Below the pieces are notes generated by a model. That model did not search any database. It worked only from the letters and a program-made list of their open reading frames with translations, and was not told where the DNA came from. Position numbers and translations under genes: made by a program. This document shows positions 7,651-16,138 of a stretch of DNA of 23,808 nucleotides, piece by piece (the stretch's first letter is position 1; every line of letters starts with the position of its first letter). The DNA is from JASEGV01 sp947085285 (GTDB taxonomy: Bacteria > Bacteroidota > Ignavibacteria > UBA10030 > BY39). The DNA lies in contig CAMTVZ010000112.1 of the NCBI GenBank assembly GCA_947085285.1, positions 1-23,808 of the forward strand. The letters run 5' to 3'.

Positions 7651-9174
7651 TTAATCAACGGGGAAAAATTTTTGTTGTAACCGATTGATAATTCGGCGTG
7701 CGAATTCTTTATCGTCCGAATCGAAATAATTTATTTTCGTTAAATAAATAATGTAAAAAACGATTGGTATTAAAATATTTAATATAACATTCATCAGCAA
7801 ATTATGAATGTAGAAAGTAATAGCGGAACTAATAATAATTCCAACCCCAAATGCTAACAGAGTATTTAATAATAATTTATATAAAATATTCCAATTAAAT
7901 AATAAGACTCTGTTCACCATAAATAGAAAAATAAACGATGCGATACTAAATGCGAAAAATGTTCCCCACACAGCTCCATAATATCCAAATAATTTTATCA
8001 AAACATAACTGAATGTTACATTCAACACAAGTCCTATTACCGAAGAATACATCGTGTATTGAACTTTTCCTATTCCTAATGAAATAAAGTAACTGGGTCC
8101 GGTCAATAAATTTATAAAATTTGAAACTAATAGAATTTGAAGTGTCAATATTATTATTCTATTATTTTCGCCTAACCACAATGTTATAAGTGGGTCGGCT
8201 AAAAAAAATACTAACCCAAATAAAGGCACGATAAGTGCGACAAGATATTTCAAACTACTTTTATAAATTTCTAAAATGGCTACGTTGTTATTTTTTGCAG
8301 CAACTTCTGACGAAGCAGGCATTAAAGGATTGAGTGCCAATATTGGAATTTGTCGGATTTGTTGTATCACACGCGAAGCAATTTCATAACTCGAAACAAC
8401 CGACAATCCGAGCATAGAACTTATTAACAATTTATCGAAATGGAGATGAATTGCATTTGCCAATGCACTTATAAAAAGATGTTTACCGTATTTAATTAAC
8501 TTTTTTAGAATCGAAAAATCGAAGTCAAATTGGAAAAGCTTTAGACTTCTGAAATGTACAAAAAAGAAAGTAGCATTTAATGCGATAGCAAGAAAAGTTG
8601 AGATAGCGTTTGCTAACAATAAACCCCTCAGCCCAAATCCAAATACCAGTGCCGCATACATTAAGCCTGCATTTATTACTGAATATAGAACATTCACTCC
8701 ATTTGAAATATCCATACGCTGTATTCCATTCAATGATGCAGGGAAAATCGAAAAAATGAGATTAAAGGAAAAAATCAACAACGAGCCTACAAGTAAAAAA
8801 GCAACATCAGCCTGAAATTCGCCACTTGAGAGAAAAAATAATTCGATAATAGTTGATCGAAAAAAAATAAACAGTAACAAAATGGAGGCAGTAATGAATA
8901 CAAAAACGAAAAAAGCTGATTGTAAAATTCTACGACAACTTACCTCGTCGTTATTGGCTTTAAACTCGGCAATAAATTTTGTAACCGCATTATTCAATCC
9001 AAGATCGCCGAGTGATAAATAGCTAATGAAGACCCTTACAATTGCCCAAATACCGAAGCCCACCTCACCGAGATATTTTAACATCACTGGTAAAAGTAAA
9101 AAAGTAATTAGAGCTGTAATAAAAAAAGAAGCGATATTACTTATTGCGTTCTTTGCAACAGTAAGTTTTGCCAC
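7651..9174 (-). CDS. Wzx-like polysaccharide/oligosaccharide flippase
   Basis: The protein has 507 residues and is dominated by hydrophobic segments, consistent with the roughly 12-14 helices of the MOP superfamily polysaccharide transporters. The N-terminal region (KNAISNIASFFITALITFLLLP, then KYLGEVGFGIWAI, then LSLGDLGLNNAVTKFIAEF) is highly characteristic of Wzx-type flippases. Such proteins move lipid-linked oligosaccharides from the inner to the outer leaflet of the cytoplasmic membrane. The start is GTG at 9172-9174, sharing one base with the TAG stop of the upstream CNNM gene, so the two are translationally coupled. The downstream GT2/GT9 genes would build its substrate. I see no polymerase (Wzy) or ligase in the window. 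Confidence 0.92.
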   Translation of the reverse strand: MAKLTVAKNAISNIASFFITALITFLLLPVMLKYLGEVGFGIWAIVRVFISYLSLGDLGLNNAVTKFIAEFKANNDEVSCRRILQSAFFVFVFITASILLLFIFFRSTIIELFFLSSGEFQADVAFLLVGSLLIFSFNLIFSIFPASLNGIQRMDISNGVNVLYSVINAGLMYAALVFGFGLRGLLLANAISTFLAIALNATFFFVHFRSLKLFQFDFDFSILKKLIKYGKHLFISALANAIHLHFDKLLISSMLGLSVVSSYEIASRVIQQIRQIPILALNPLMPASSEVAAKNNNVAILEIYKSSLKYLVALIVPLFGLVFFLADPLITLWLGENNRIIILTLQILLVSNFINLLTGPSYFISLGIGKVQYTMYSSVIGLVLNVTFSYVLIKLFGYYGAVWGTFFAFSIASFIFLFMVNRVLLFNWNILYKLLLNTLLAFGVGIIISSAITFYIHNLLMNVILNILIPIVFYIIYLTKINYFDSDDKEFARRIINRLQQKFFPVD

Positions 9175-10466
9175 TATTCCCTCATACTTTTTTGTACTTT
9201 TACTTGCCTTATTCGTCGTTGACTTTTTTTAATAATTACGAATGTAATATCGTTATATTTTATCTCTTCGTTTACATCAGGAATTTTCCCGGTGATTTTA
9301 TTAAGAAACCCACTTAGTGTATCATACTCGTTACTTTCTGGTATATTGGTCCCGAACTTTTCATTGAAATCTTGTATATTAATTCGGGCATTTACTAATG
9401 ACGATCCATCGGTCGATACTTCAACTTCTTTTAATTCTTCATCGTATTCGTCGTGTATTTCGCCAACTATTTCTTCTAATATATCCTCTAACGTAATTAT
9501 CCCCTCTGTTCCACCATATTCATCTATAACAATTGCCATGTGAATTTTTTGTTTTTGTAATTCACGCAGAAGTACACTTATTTTTTTTGTTTCCGGTACA
9601 AAATAGGCCGGTCGAATGATATCGTACAATACAATTATATCGCGATGCTCTAAAAGGCTTATTAAATCTTTCGTGTAAATAATGCCGAGTATATTATCGA
9701 TAGAACCAGAATATATCGGAATACGCGAGTAACCCTCCTCGAGTACAAAATTTACAAGTTTTTCGCGTGGGGTATTTATGTCAACTGCTACGATATCGGT
9801 TCTTGGAACCATAACCTCTTTTGCAGTTGTATCTGTGAACTCGAAGATACTTGTTATCAATTCCTGTTCTGTTTTATCTATTGCTCCGGTTTTTCTTCCC
9901 TCTTCCAATAAAATTTTTACCTCTTCTTCAGATACCCTCGATTCAGTAAAATTGGTTTGATCTTTAAAAGGTTTCAATATTAAATTGCTGATGGTCTGTA
10001 AAAGAACAATCATCGGTTTGCTTGCAATTGAAATCCAAAAAAATGGGAAGGCAAAGAATAGAGCTAATTGTGTCGGGAATTTTAAAGCTATAGATTTAGG
10101 GATTAATTCACCTGCAAGAATTGCAACAAATACAAATAATGGTATAGTTATTAAAAGTGAAAAAACGCTGCTATGTTCACTAAGAAAATAAATTTCCAGC
10201 GATTTTAAGTAGGGTGCAATTTCATCTAAAGCAAAAAGTCCAGATAAAAATGCGGCTATGCTTAAAGATAGTATAAAAGTAACATTTGATGTTGCAATTA
10301 TACTTTCAGGGTTTTTTTGAAAATTTTGAATTATCTTTGCCGTTTTACTCCCGTTATCTACTAAATCTTTGATAACACTTTTGGGGGAATTAAGGAATGC
10401 AGTTTCGCATGCAGCCATTATCCCTGAAATAATTATAAAAAACGAAATTGGTAACAAATAATTCAA
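9174..10466 (-). CDS. CNNM/CorC (HlyC) family membrane transporter protein
   Basis: Three regions are visible in 430 residues: an N-terminal CNNM (DUF21) membrane domain (about 1-175) with the MAACETAFLNS motif after helix 1 and GELIPKSIAL in the middle; a CBS-domain pair (about 205-335) introduced by EVMVPRTDIVAVD and containing VIDEYGGTEGIITLEDILEEIVGEI; and a C-terminal CorC/HlyC domain (about 345-420). The family is linked to Mg2+/Co2+ or Na+-coupled ion transport, and in Bacteroidota a relative (GldE) is tied to gliding motility. I cannot decide between these. The first in-frame start after a stop is TTG at 10464-10466, with a GAAAGA purine run upstream. A later start would remove the first membrane helix. 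It overlaps the flippase gene by one base. Confidence 0.9.
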   Translation of the reverse strand: MNYLLPISFFIIISGIMAACETAFLNSPKSVIKDLVDNGSKTAKIIQNFQKNPESIIATSNVTFILSLSIAAFLSGLFALDEIAPYLKSLEIYFLSEHSSVFSLLITIPLFVFVAILAGELIPKSIALKFPTQLALFFAFPFFWISIASKPMIVLLQTISNLILKPFKDQTNFTESRVSEEEVKILLEEGRKTGAIDKTEQELITSIFEFTDTTAKEVMVPRTDIVAVDINTPREKLVNFVLEEGYSRIPIYSGSIDNILGIIYTKDLISLLEHRDIIVLYDIIRPAYFVPETKKISVLLRELQKQKIHMAIVIDEYGGTEGIITLEDILEEIVGEIHDEYDEELKEVEVSTDGSSLVNARINIQDFNEKFGTNIPESNEYDTLSGFLNKITGKIPDVNEEIKYNDITFVIIKKSQRRIRQVKVQKSMRE

Positions 10467-10536
10467 TTAAATCTTTCGAGTTGTTCTACTTATTTTTCAA
10501 ACTAAATTTACGAGAAAGAAAATAGATAAACAAACA

Positions 10537-11352
10537 TTAAGGTAAAGTAGCTTTAAATGCTTGATATCGATTTGTAAAAAGATTGGCTTCGGTTGGTTGT
10601 GGGTCGCCTATTTTTTTCATCTCCTGTTGAACAAAATCGACTCGATCTTGAGGTAGCGGATGGGTCGATAACAACCTCTCGATGCTACCCCCACGTTCAC
10701 CTTTTGTGGCTTGAATTTTATCGAAGAAATATTTAATCGCACCCGGATAATACTCGGTGTCCTTTAAATACCTGATCGAATAATCATCCGATTCAGTTTC
10801 GTCAGCACGGCTGTTTGCTAAAAATGCCAGCCCCGTAAACAAGTTTGTTGCAATTTCAGCCAATTGCGAAGGCGATTCACCCAAAATAATTGAAATTAAA
10901 ATACTCGCACCATAATACTTAGTTAAACGTTGAGTAGCATGGCGTCGTTCAGCATGTGCTATTTCGTGTCCGATTATACCGGCAAGAGTGGCTTCGTTAT
11001 CTAAAAATTTTAACAGCCCGGTATAAATATAAATATATCCGCCCGGCGTGGCAAAAGCATTAATTGTATTATCGTCGTGTATTATTTCAAAATTATACGC
11101 GTACACTCCCCGTTTTTTTACGTGCTGAGAATTTAGAATTTTTTGTCCTATCTGTTCAATATAATTCTTAACATCATCTCGGTTTTGAAGTATGGGATAC
11201 TCCTGAGGTTTACTCTTGATTTCATCATCAAGTTGCTTACCTAATTTAACATCCTCCTGATCTGAGAATATATTGAAAGCTAAACTTCCACACATAAAAC
11301 TGAAACTGGCAAGCCAGATAGTTAAGATAGAATAAATAAAATATTTTTTCAT
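10537..11352 (-). CDS. M48 family zinc metalloprotease, exported
   Basis: This is a BepA/Oma1-like M48 peptidase of 271 residues. The zinc-binding HEIAH is at residues 129-133, and the third-ligand motif follows in SRADETESDDY (Glu185). GGYIYIYTGLL upstream of HEXXH is also typical. The N-terminus has a basic start and hydrophobic stretch with a cysteine at residue 21 (FMCGS), so it is exported, possibly as a lipoprotein, though the lipobox is not canonical. Periplasmic M48 proteases degrade or help fold outer membrane proteins. The start is the ATG at 11350-11352, chosen because GGAG lies at the correct distance (11359-11362). A TTG four codons upstream would overlap that Shine-Dalgarno. It is 20 nt after truA. 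Confidence 0.92.
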   Translation of the reverse strand: MKKYFIYSILTIWLASFSFMCGSLAFNIFSDQEDVKLGKQLDDEIKSKPQEYPILQNRDDVKNYIEQIGQKILNSQHVKKRGVYAYNFEIIHDDNTINAFATPGGYIYIYTGLLKFLDNEATLAGIIGHEIAHAERRHATQRLTKYYGASILISIILGESPSQLAEIATNLFTGLAFLANSRADETESDDYSIRYLKDTEYYPGAIKYFFDKIQATKGERGGSIERLLSTHPLPQDRVDFVQQEMKKIGDPQPTEANLFTNRYQAFKATLP

Positions 11353-11372
11353 AAGTAACTCCAAAATTAAAT

Positions 11373-12101
11373 TTAATATTTGACTTTTTCGAGTGTTAAC
11401 CCATTGGGGGGTGCTAATTGACCTGCTTTTTCTCTCTCTTTTTCAAACAATGCTTTTTTAAAATCGTTTAATGTGCTATAACCGCGGGCAACATCGACCA
11501 TCGTTCCAACTAAGCCACGAACCATACCATATAAAAATCTGTTTGCTTCGATTTCATAAATCAAATTATCATTTTCATTTTTCCATTCGGAACGAAGCAC
11601 ATTGCTCATATAATGCTCGTTACCTGCATTCAATTTACAAAAACCTTCAAAGTCGTGATTTCCCAATACCAATTTTGCACATTCATCCAAAATATTTTTA
11701 TCGATATTATATTTCACAAACCAAGAAAACCTGCGTTGTAATGCAGAATATTTAGTCGATATAACATAAGAATATTCTCGCGATTTTGCTGAATATCGGG
11801 CATGGAAATCAGAATCTACTTCTGTTGCTTCGTGTATGCAAACATCTTCAGGCAATAATGCAGATAAGCTTTTTTGTAACTTACCAATATCCATATCCGA
11901 GTTACATCGAAAGTTAGCCACCTGACCTCGAGCATGCACACCACTGTCGGTTCTGCCCGAGCCGATAACGGTTATTTCTTCTTGAAAAATATTCGCAAGC
12001 ACTTTTTCGATAACTTCTTGAACGCTTCTTCCGTTCGGTTGTCGTTGCCAACCCACAAAATCGGTTCCGTCGTATTCAATAATTAATTTAATATTTCGCA
12101 C
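11373..12101 (-). CDS. truA: tRNA pseudouridine(38-40) synthase
   Basis: TruA isomerises uridines 38, 39 and 40 in the anticodon stem-loop of tRNAs. The 242-residue protein has the expected opening (IKLIIEYDGTDFVGWQRQPN) and the catalytic motif GSGRTDSGVHARGQVANF with Asp52 as nucleophile. The C-terminal region has FLYGMVRGLVGTMVDVARG, matching the conserved FLRxMVR segment except that the usual Arg after Leu is Tyr. The start is GTG at 12099-12101, 6 nt after the stop of the DUF5683-like gene, with no obvious Shine-Dalgarno. With mtaB 0.8 kb upstream, the run contains two tRNA-modification genes. Confidence 0.95.
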   Translation of the reverse strand: MRNIKLIIEYDGTDFVGWQRQPNGRSVQEVIEKVLANIFQEEITVIGSGRTDSGVHARGQVANFRCNSDMDIGKLQKSLSALLPEDVCIHEATEVDSDFHARYSAKSREYSYVISTKYSALQRRFSWFVKYNIDKNILDECAKLVLGNHDFEGFCKLNAGNEHYMSNVLRSEWKNENDNLIYEIEANRFLYGMVRGLVGTMVDVARGYSTLNDFKKALFEKEREKAGQLAPPNGLTLEKVKY

Positions 12102-12107
12102 GTTTAA

Positions 12108-12860
12108 TCAAAACAATTTCGAAATTGTAAACACAAATTCCGGATTGTTAGCTTTTAGACGTAACTGGCTGTTAATTTGGAAATTATTAGTAATATCAAA
12201 TCGACTATTATGTTTACGGGCTAACATCCCGGCGTTTATTGCGCTGATAATGTGATTGGCTAAAATTGCACCTACAATAAATTGCCGACTGTTAAAAACT
12301 TCGTCACTTTTGATTCTGATATTGCGATATTTTTGTCGGTTCTCTTCACTATTCCATCTCCAATAATAATTTGCAGTGGGATCGTATAACTTTTCTTCTT
12401 GTCGTTCTTGTAACTTCCTTTCGTTGTACCAATAAATATCAGAATAATTACCAATATCCACGAAATATTTATCGTCTTTTCCAGCTAAATTCACTCCGGC
12501 ATTAGTTGCAGCAAAAAGCCGAGCATCGTTTTTCAACCATGTTCCGTATAGTTGCGCAGAAGTAAATGCCAACCAGAGAAAACCTTCGGCAGATGTCAGA
12601 TATTTTCCCCGACTGTAATCGCCTACATAAAGCTCGCCCATACCGGGGAGTATAAGCGAGAGAGCAACAGCAAGTGGTACAGATTTTTTCTGAGATGTAT
12701 TAAAATCAGAAAATAATGATTCGTATCGGGAGTCAAGATCGATTGATTGATTAAAAAAATCTTTGATATTTTTATGATAAGTAACTGGATTAATTGAATG
12801 TTGTGCAACAATCGCCTGCACACTAAAAAAGAACATCAAAAGATAAATTAATTTTTTCAT
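12108..12860 (-). CDS. Exported DUF5683-like protein of unknown function
   Basis: The 250-residue protein begins with a clear signal peptide (MKKLIYLLMFFFSVQAIVAQ). A segment near residues 55-95 reads PLAVALSLILPGMGELYVGDYSRGKYL followed by a hydrophobic stretch. The proline-glycine pattern resembles DUF5683 and related small membrane proteins of Bacteroidota. Further on there is a tryptophan/tyrosine-rich patch (NYYWRWNSEENRQKYRNIRIKSDEVF) and ILANHIISAINAGMLARKHN. It is probably an envelope protein, and its function is unknown. The ATG at 12858-12860 overlaps the mtaB stop as ATGA, with GGAG upstream, and gives the signal peptide directly. An earlier in-frame start at 12881 would add an unlikely arginine-rich leader. 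Confidence 0.75.
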   Translation of the reverse strand: MKKLIYLLMFFFSVQAIVAQHSINPVTYHKNIKDFFNQSIDLDSRYESLFSDFNTSQKKSVPLAVALSLILPGMGELYVGDYSRGKYLTSAEGFLWLAFTSAQLYGTWLKNDARLFAATNAGVNLAGKDDKYFVDIGNYSDIYWYNERKLQERQEEKLYDPTANYYWRWNSEENRQKYRNIRIKSDEVFNSRQFIVGAILANHIISAINAGMLARKHNSRFDITNNFQINSQLRLKANNPEFVFTISKLF

Positions 12861-14152
12861 ACGATTACTTCTCCTTCGCAATAATCATTATTTACAGTTT
12901 TAATAAGTGTTGGAACAACTCGATTAAAAAATTTTTCAGACGCTTTAGTTTTTACCCGAATATAATTTGTTGAGAAGCCTGAAACAAAACCATTTTTAGT
13001 ATTAGTTTCGTATAAAACATCTAATTGTTTACCAACAAATTGTGAGTAAAATTGAGCACGCTTTTTTGTACTTAAGATACGAAGTTTTTCGTTTCTGTAA
13101 AAGCGTACCTTTGGTTGAATGGAATTTGGATAAGATGCTGCAGGAGTATTTGGACGTTCAGAATAGGTAAAAACATGCAGATACGAAATCGGTAGGTCCA
13201 TCAAAAATTTATATGTTTCATCGAAAAGTATATCGGTTTCACCGGGGAAACCAACGATTACATCTGAACCGATGGCTGCCGAATTATCTAACGATTTAAT
13301 ATAGGTAATCAGCTTATGAAAATCTTCTTTGGTGTGCCTGCGTCGCATCATTCGCAGGACTTCGTTAGAACCACTCTGCAACGGAATATGAAAATGATTA
13401 CATAATTTATCCGATTCTAAAATAAAACTGATTAAATCTTCAGTCAATAAATTTGGCTCTATCGAGCTTATCCTGATACGTTCGATTCCGTCAACACGCA
13501 CAAGAGCTTTCAACAACATCAATAAATTTGTACCTCGTAATTTCCCAAAATCGCCTACATTAACTCCCGACAGCACAATTTCCTTGTATCCTTTGTTGGC
13601 TAACCAACTGGCTTGCGAGACCGAGGTTTCAATATCTTGGCTACGGCTTGAACCACGAGCAAGAGGGATAGTACAGTATGAGCATGAGTAATCGCAACCG
13701 TCCTGTACTTTTAAAAAAGCACGTGTTCTTTCATCAGCTTCGCCCGAGAAAGCAACCCCAAAGTTATTATCATCTTTGATTTCAGAAACCAAAACTTGAG
13801 GCGTATGATTTTTTTTAAAACCATTGGAGTGATCGAAAATGTTAAATTTTTCTTTGGTTCCTAAAACCAAATCGACACCTGCAATTGATGCAACTTCTTC
13901 GGGGCGCAGTTGAGCATAACATCCCGTTACAATTATGAATGCATTGGGCGATTTCCGAACAACACTTCGAATAATTTTTTTACATTCTTTATCTGCCTTT
14001 TGCGATACGCTGCATGTATTTACTACATAAACATCGGCTTGGTCAGTAAATGGTAATATTTTGAAACCATGCTCAATAAACTGCCTGCCAATAGTGGATG
14101 TTTCGGCAAAATTTAATTTGCAACCTAAAGTATGGAATGCTACGCGCTTCAT
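12857..14152 (-). CDS. mtaB: tRNA (N6-threonylcarbamoyladenosine-C2)-methylthiotransferase
   Basis: MtaB is a radical-SAM enzyme that converts t6A37 to ms2t6A37 in tRNAs reading ANN codons, using two [4Fe-4S] clusters. The UPF0004 domain supplies Cys11 (HTLGCKLN), Cys47 (VNTCSV) and Cys78 (TGCYAQ). The radical-SAM CxxxCxxC motif is Cys153, Cys157 and Cys160 in DGCDYSCSYCTIPLARG. A TRAM-like C-terminal domain follows. At 431 residues it has normal length. KCN-type spacing and the GCKLN opening favour MtaB over MiaB or RimO. The ATG is only about 20 nt below the rpsA terminator, so a separate promoter would have to overlap that hairpin region, or expression relies on read-through. Confidence 0.94.
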   Translation of the reverse strand: MKRVAFHTLGCKLNFAETSTIGRQFIEHGFKILPFTDQADVYVVNTCSVSQKADKECKKIIRSVVRKSPNAFIIVTGCYAQLRPEEVASIAGVDLVLGTKEKFNIFDHSNGFKKNHTPQVLVSEIKDDNNFGVAFSGEADERTRAFLKVQDGCDYSCSYCTIPLARGSSRSQDIETSVSQASWLANKGYKEIVLSGVNVGDFGKLRGTNLLMLLKALVRVDGIERIRISSIEPNLLTEDLISFILESDKLCNHFHIPLQSGSNEVLRMMRRRHTKEDFHKLITYIKSLDNSAAIGSDVIVGFPGETDILFDETYKFLMDLPISYLHVFTYSERPNTPAASYPNSIQPKVRFYRNEKLRILSTKKRAQFYSQFVGKQLDVLYETNTKNGFVSGFSTNYIRVKTKASEKFFNRVVPTLIKTVNNDYCEGEVIV

Positions 14153-14169
14153 AATGTATAACTTAATAC

Positions 14170-14202
14170 AAAAAAGAGTTGACCCATACGAATCAACTCT
14201 TT
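14170..14202 (-). terminator. Intrinsic terminator after rpsA
   Basis: A perfect 10-bp stem (AAAGAGTTGA paired with TCAACTCTTT, 14173-14182 and 14193-14202) surrounds a 10-nt loop. Read on the minus strand, the stem runs into a six-T tract (14175-14170). It lies 22 nt past the rpsA stop, as expected for a Rho-independent terminator. The stem is only 30% GC, so termination may be partial and allow read-through into mtaB. Confidence 0.8.
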
Positions 14203-14224
14203 AAACATAAATGCAAATAACCGA

Positions 14225-16072
14225 CTACTGAATCTCATCAGGTGCTGGAGCATTACCCAATTCCTCAAAGGAAGCAATTTCAGAGGGCTGTGGAGCTTTC
14301 ACAAAATCCTTTATCGTCATTGGAGGTAATTTGTGTTTATTTACATATTCATCAACTATCTTTTGTTCTTTGCCTCTTAAATATTCAATAACGGAAAGAA
14401 CAATTTTTTTAGATTCTTTATCGAACTCAATTACTTTCAAATTTAAAACATCTCCTACTTTAAAAGTATCGGCGATGTTTTTAATTTGGACGGTTGCAAG
14501 TTGAGATGCTGGCACGAAACCTTCGACACCGAGAGGTAATTCTACAATTACTCCTTTTTCAATAATTCGGGTCAATGTGCCAGTAACTTCAACATTAACC
14601 TTGTATATTGTTTCGAAGGAATCCCATGGGTTATCGTTGATTTGTTTATGACCTAACGATATCCTACGTTGCTCAACATCGACACCAAGAATAACAACAT
14701 CGATAGATTGATTTTTCTTTACAACTTCGCCTGGGTGCCGAATTTTTTTAGTCCACGACAAATCGGAGATATGAATTAAGCCATCAACTCCTTGTTCAAG
14801 TTCAACGAATACACCGAAATTGGTAAGGTTACGAACAACACCGCGATGTTTTGAACCGACAGGGTACTTCTGTAGTAAATTATACCACGGATCTGGCTCT
14901 AATTGTTTTATTCCGAGTGATATTTTTTTATTTTCTTTGTCGAGACTTAAAATAATCGCATCTACCATTTGTCCCATTGATACAACTTGCGAAGGATGCT
15001 TGATGTGCTGAGTCCAACTCATTTCTGATATATGAATCAGTCCTTCTATCCCCTTCTCAATTTCAACGAACGCGCCATAATCGGTAAGCGAAACGATCTT
15101 GCCGCTAACTTTCATTCCTACAGGATATTTTTCTTCTATATTCTCCCAGGGATGTGGAGAGAGCTGTTTGAGTCCGAGCGAAATTCGTTTCTTCTCAGGA
15201 TCGTAATCAGTTACAACAACGTTGATTACTTGGTCGAGCTTTACAACTTCGGTTGGGTGATTAATTCTACCCCACGACAAATCGGTGATGTGAATTAAAC
15301 CATCGACACCACCTAAATCGACAAACACACCGAAATCAGCGATAGCTTTTACTGTTCCTTCAAGTATTTGTCCTTTTTCGATTGAACTAAGTATTGCATT
15401 TCTCTGGCCAGCCATTTCTTCTTCAACAAGCACTTTGTGGCTTACCACTATATTTTCTGCAGTGTTATTTACTTTTACGATTTTAAAATCCATTGTTTTA
15501 TCTATGAATTGGTCGAAATCGCGAATCGGTTTGACGTCGATTTGAGAACCGGGCAAGAATGCTTCGATTCCCCATACATCAACTACAAGCCCACCTTTTA
15601 TTCGTCGTAAAATTTTACCTTGAATAATTTCGCCGGTTTCATAGACTTTAAGAACTTTTTCCCAAACTCGCATAAAGTCGGCACGCTTCCGCGATAATAC
15701 GAGTTGACCGTCTTTATCTTCAACACTTTCGAGAAATACTTCGATTTCGTCGCCAACTTTGAGTTCATCGATATTCGAAAACTCTCCTATCGGCACGCTA
15801 CCTTCCGATTTGAATCCGATATCTATCGATACATCATTCTCGCTGATAGCAACAATTTTTCCTTTAACAAGTTGGTTGGCAGAAACTTTGCCAAATGTCG
15901 ACTCGTACAAATCGGTAAGTTGTTTGGATTCCTCCTCGCTGTATTCTTGCTCAATAATTTTATTTAATTGATAAGCGTGGTCGTGGCTTATATCCTGAAT
16001 TGTTTTTCTTCCTGCACCCTGAATCAAAGCTTCTGAATCAGTCGCAGATTGTACTGTTGTTTCATCTAACAT
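14225..16072 (-). CDS. rpsA: 30S ribosomal protein S1
   Basis: S1 binds the 5' regions of mRNAs and helps load them on the 30S subunit. The 615-residue protein holds six S1/OB-fold repeats, starting at about residue 68 (LVKGKIVAISENDVSIDIGF). Repeats three to five are the most canonical (for example GTVKAIADFGVFVDLGGVDGLIHITDLSWGRINHP). The C-terminal tail is proline- and acid-rich rather than the basic tail of some orthologues. The start is the ATG at 16070-16072, preceded by a full AGGAGG (16077-16082), the strongest Shine-Dalgarno in the window. It is the last gene of the cmk-ispH-rpsA unit and has its own 146-nt upstream region with repeats and alternative helices, noted separately. A terminator follows. 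Confidence 0.97.
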   Translation of the reverse strand: MLDETTVQSATDSEALIQGAGRKTIQDISHDHAYQLNKIIEQEYSEEESKQLTDLYESTFGKVSANQLVKGKIVAISENDVSIDIGFKSEGSVPIGEFSNIDELKVGDEIEVFLESVEDKDGQLVLSRKRADFMRVWEKVLKVYETGEIIQGKILRRIKGGLVVDVWGIEAFLPGSQIDVKPIRDFDQFIDKTMDFKIVKVNNTAENIVVSHKVLVEEEMAGQRNAILSSIEKGQILEGTVKAIADFGVFVDLGGVDGLIHITDLSWGRINHPTEVVKLDQVINVVVTDYDPEKKRISLGLKQLSPHPWENIEEKYPVGMKVSGKIVSLTDYGAFVEIEKGIEGLIHISEMSWTQHIKHPSQVVSMGQMVDAIILSLDKENKKISLGIKQLEPDPWYNLLQKYPVGSKHRGVVRNLTNFGVFVELEQGVDGLIHISDLSWTKKIRHPGEVVKKNQSIDVVILGVDVEQRRISLGHKQINDNPWDSFETIYKVNVEVTGTLTRIIEKGVIVELPLGVEGFVPASQLATVQIKNIADTFKVGDVLNLKVIEFDKESKKIVLSVIEYLRGKEQKIVDEYVNKHKLPPMTIKDFVKAPQPSEIASFEELGNAPAPDEIQ

Positions 16073-16073
16073 T

Positions 16074-16131
16074 AAACCTCCTAAGGTTTTTTCTGTTTTT
16101 TAAACAGATGTTCTTGAATACCTGTAACCTT
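16074..16131 (-). promoter_or_regulatory. rpsA leader: Shine-Dalgarno in a hairpin with a competing upstream helix
   Basis: On the minus strand, AAACCT (16089-16084) can pair with AGGTTT (16079-16074), a 6-bp stem with a TAGG loop that traps the AGGAGG. A competing helix is possible between AAGGTT (16131-16126) and AACCTT (16088-16083), enclosing a small CTGTTT-AAA-AAACAG hairpin (16107-16093). Forming the long helix would disrupt the trapping stem. This is visible base complementarity only. Whether the leader RNA starts far enough upstream to include 16131 is unknown. Confidence 0.4.
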
Positions 16132-16138
16132 AATCCAC

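Noticed and set aside
11353..11364. TTG start four codons upstream of the M48 gene
   Set aside because: It overlaps the GGAG that serves the ATG at 11352, and the shorter form begins with a normal signal sequence.
12861..12881. Longer start for the DUF5683-like gene
   Set aside because: It adds an arginine-rich leader before a standard signal peptide. The ATG at 12860 has a Shine-Dalgarno and an ATGA overlap.
14820..15967. Several plus-strand open frames of 60-90 codons opposite rpsA
   Set aside because: They are antisense to a well-conserved gene in all its S1 repeats, with no start signals or domains.
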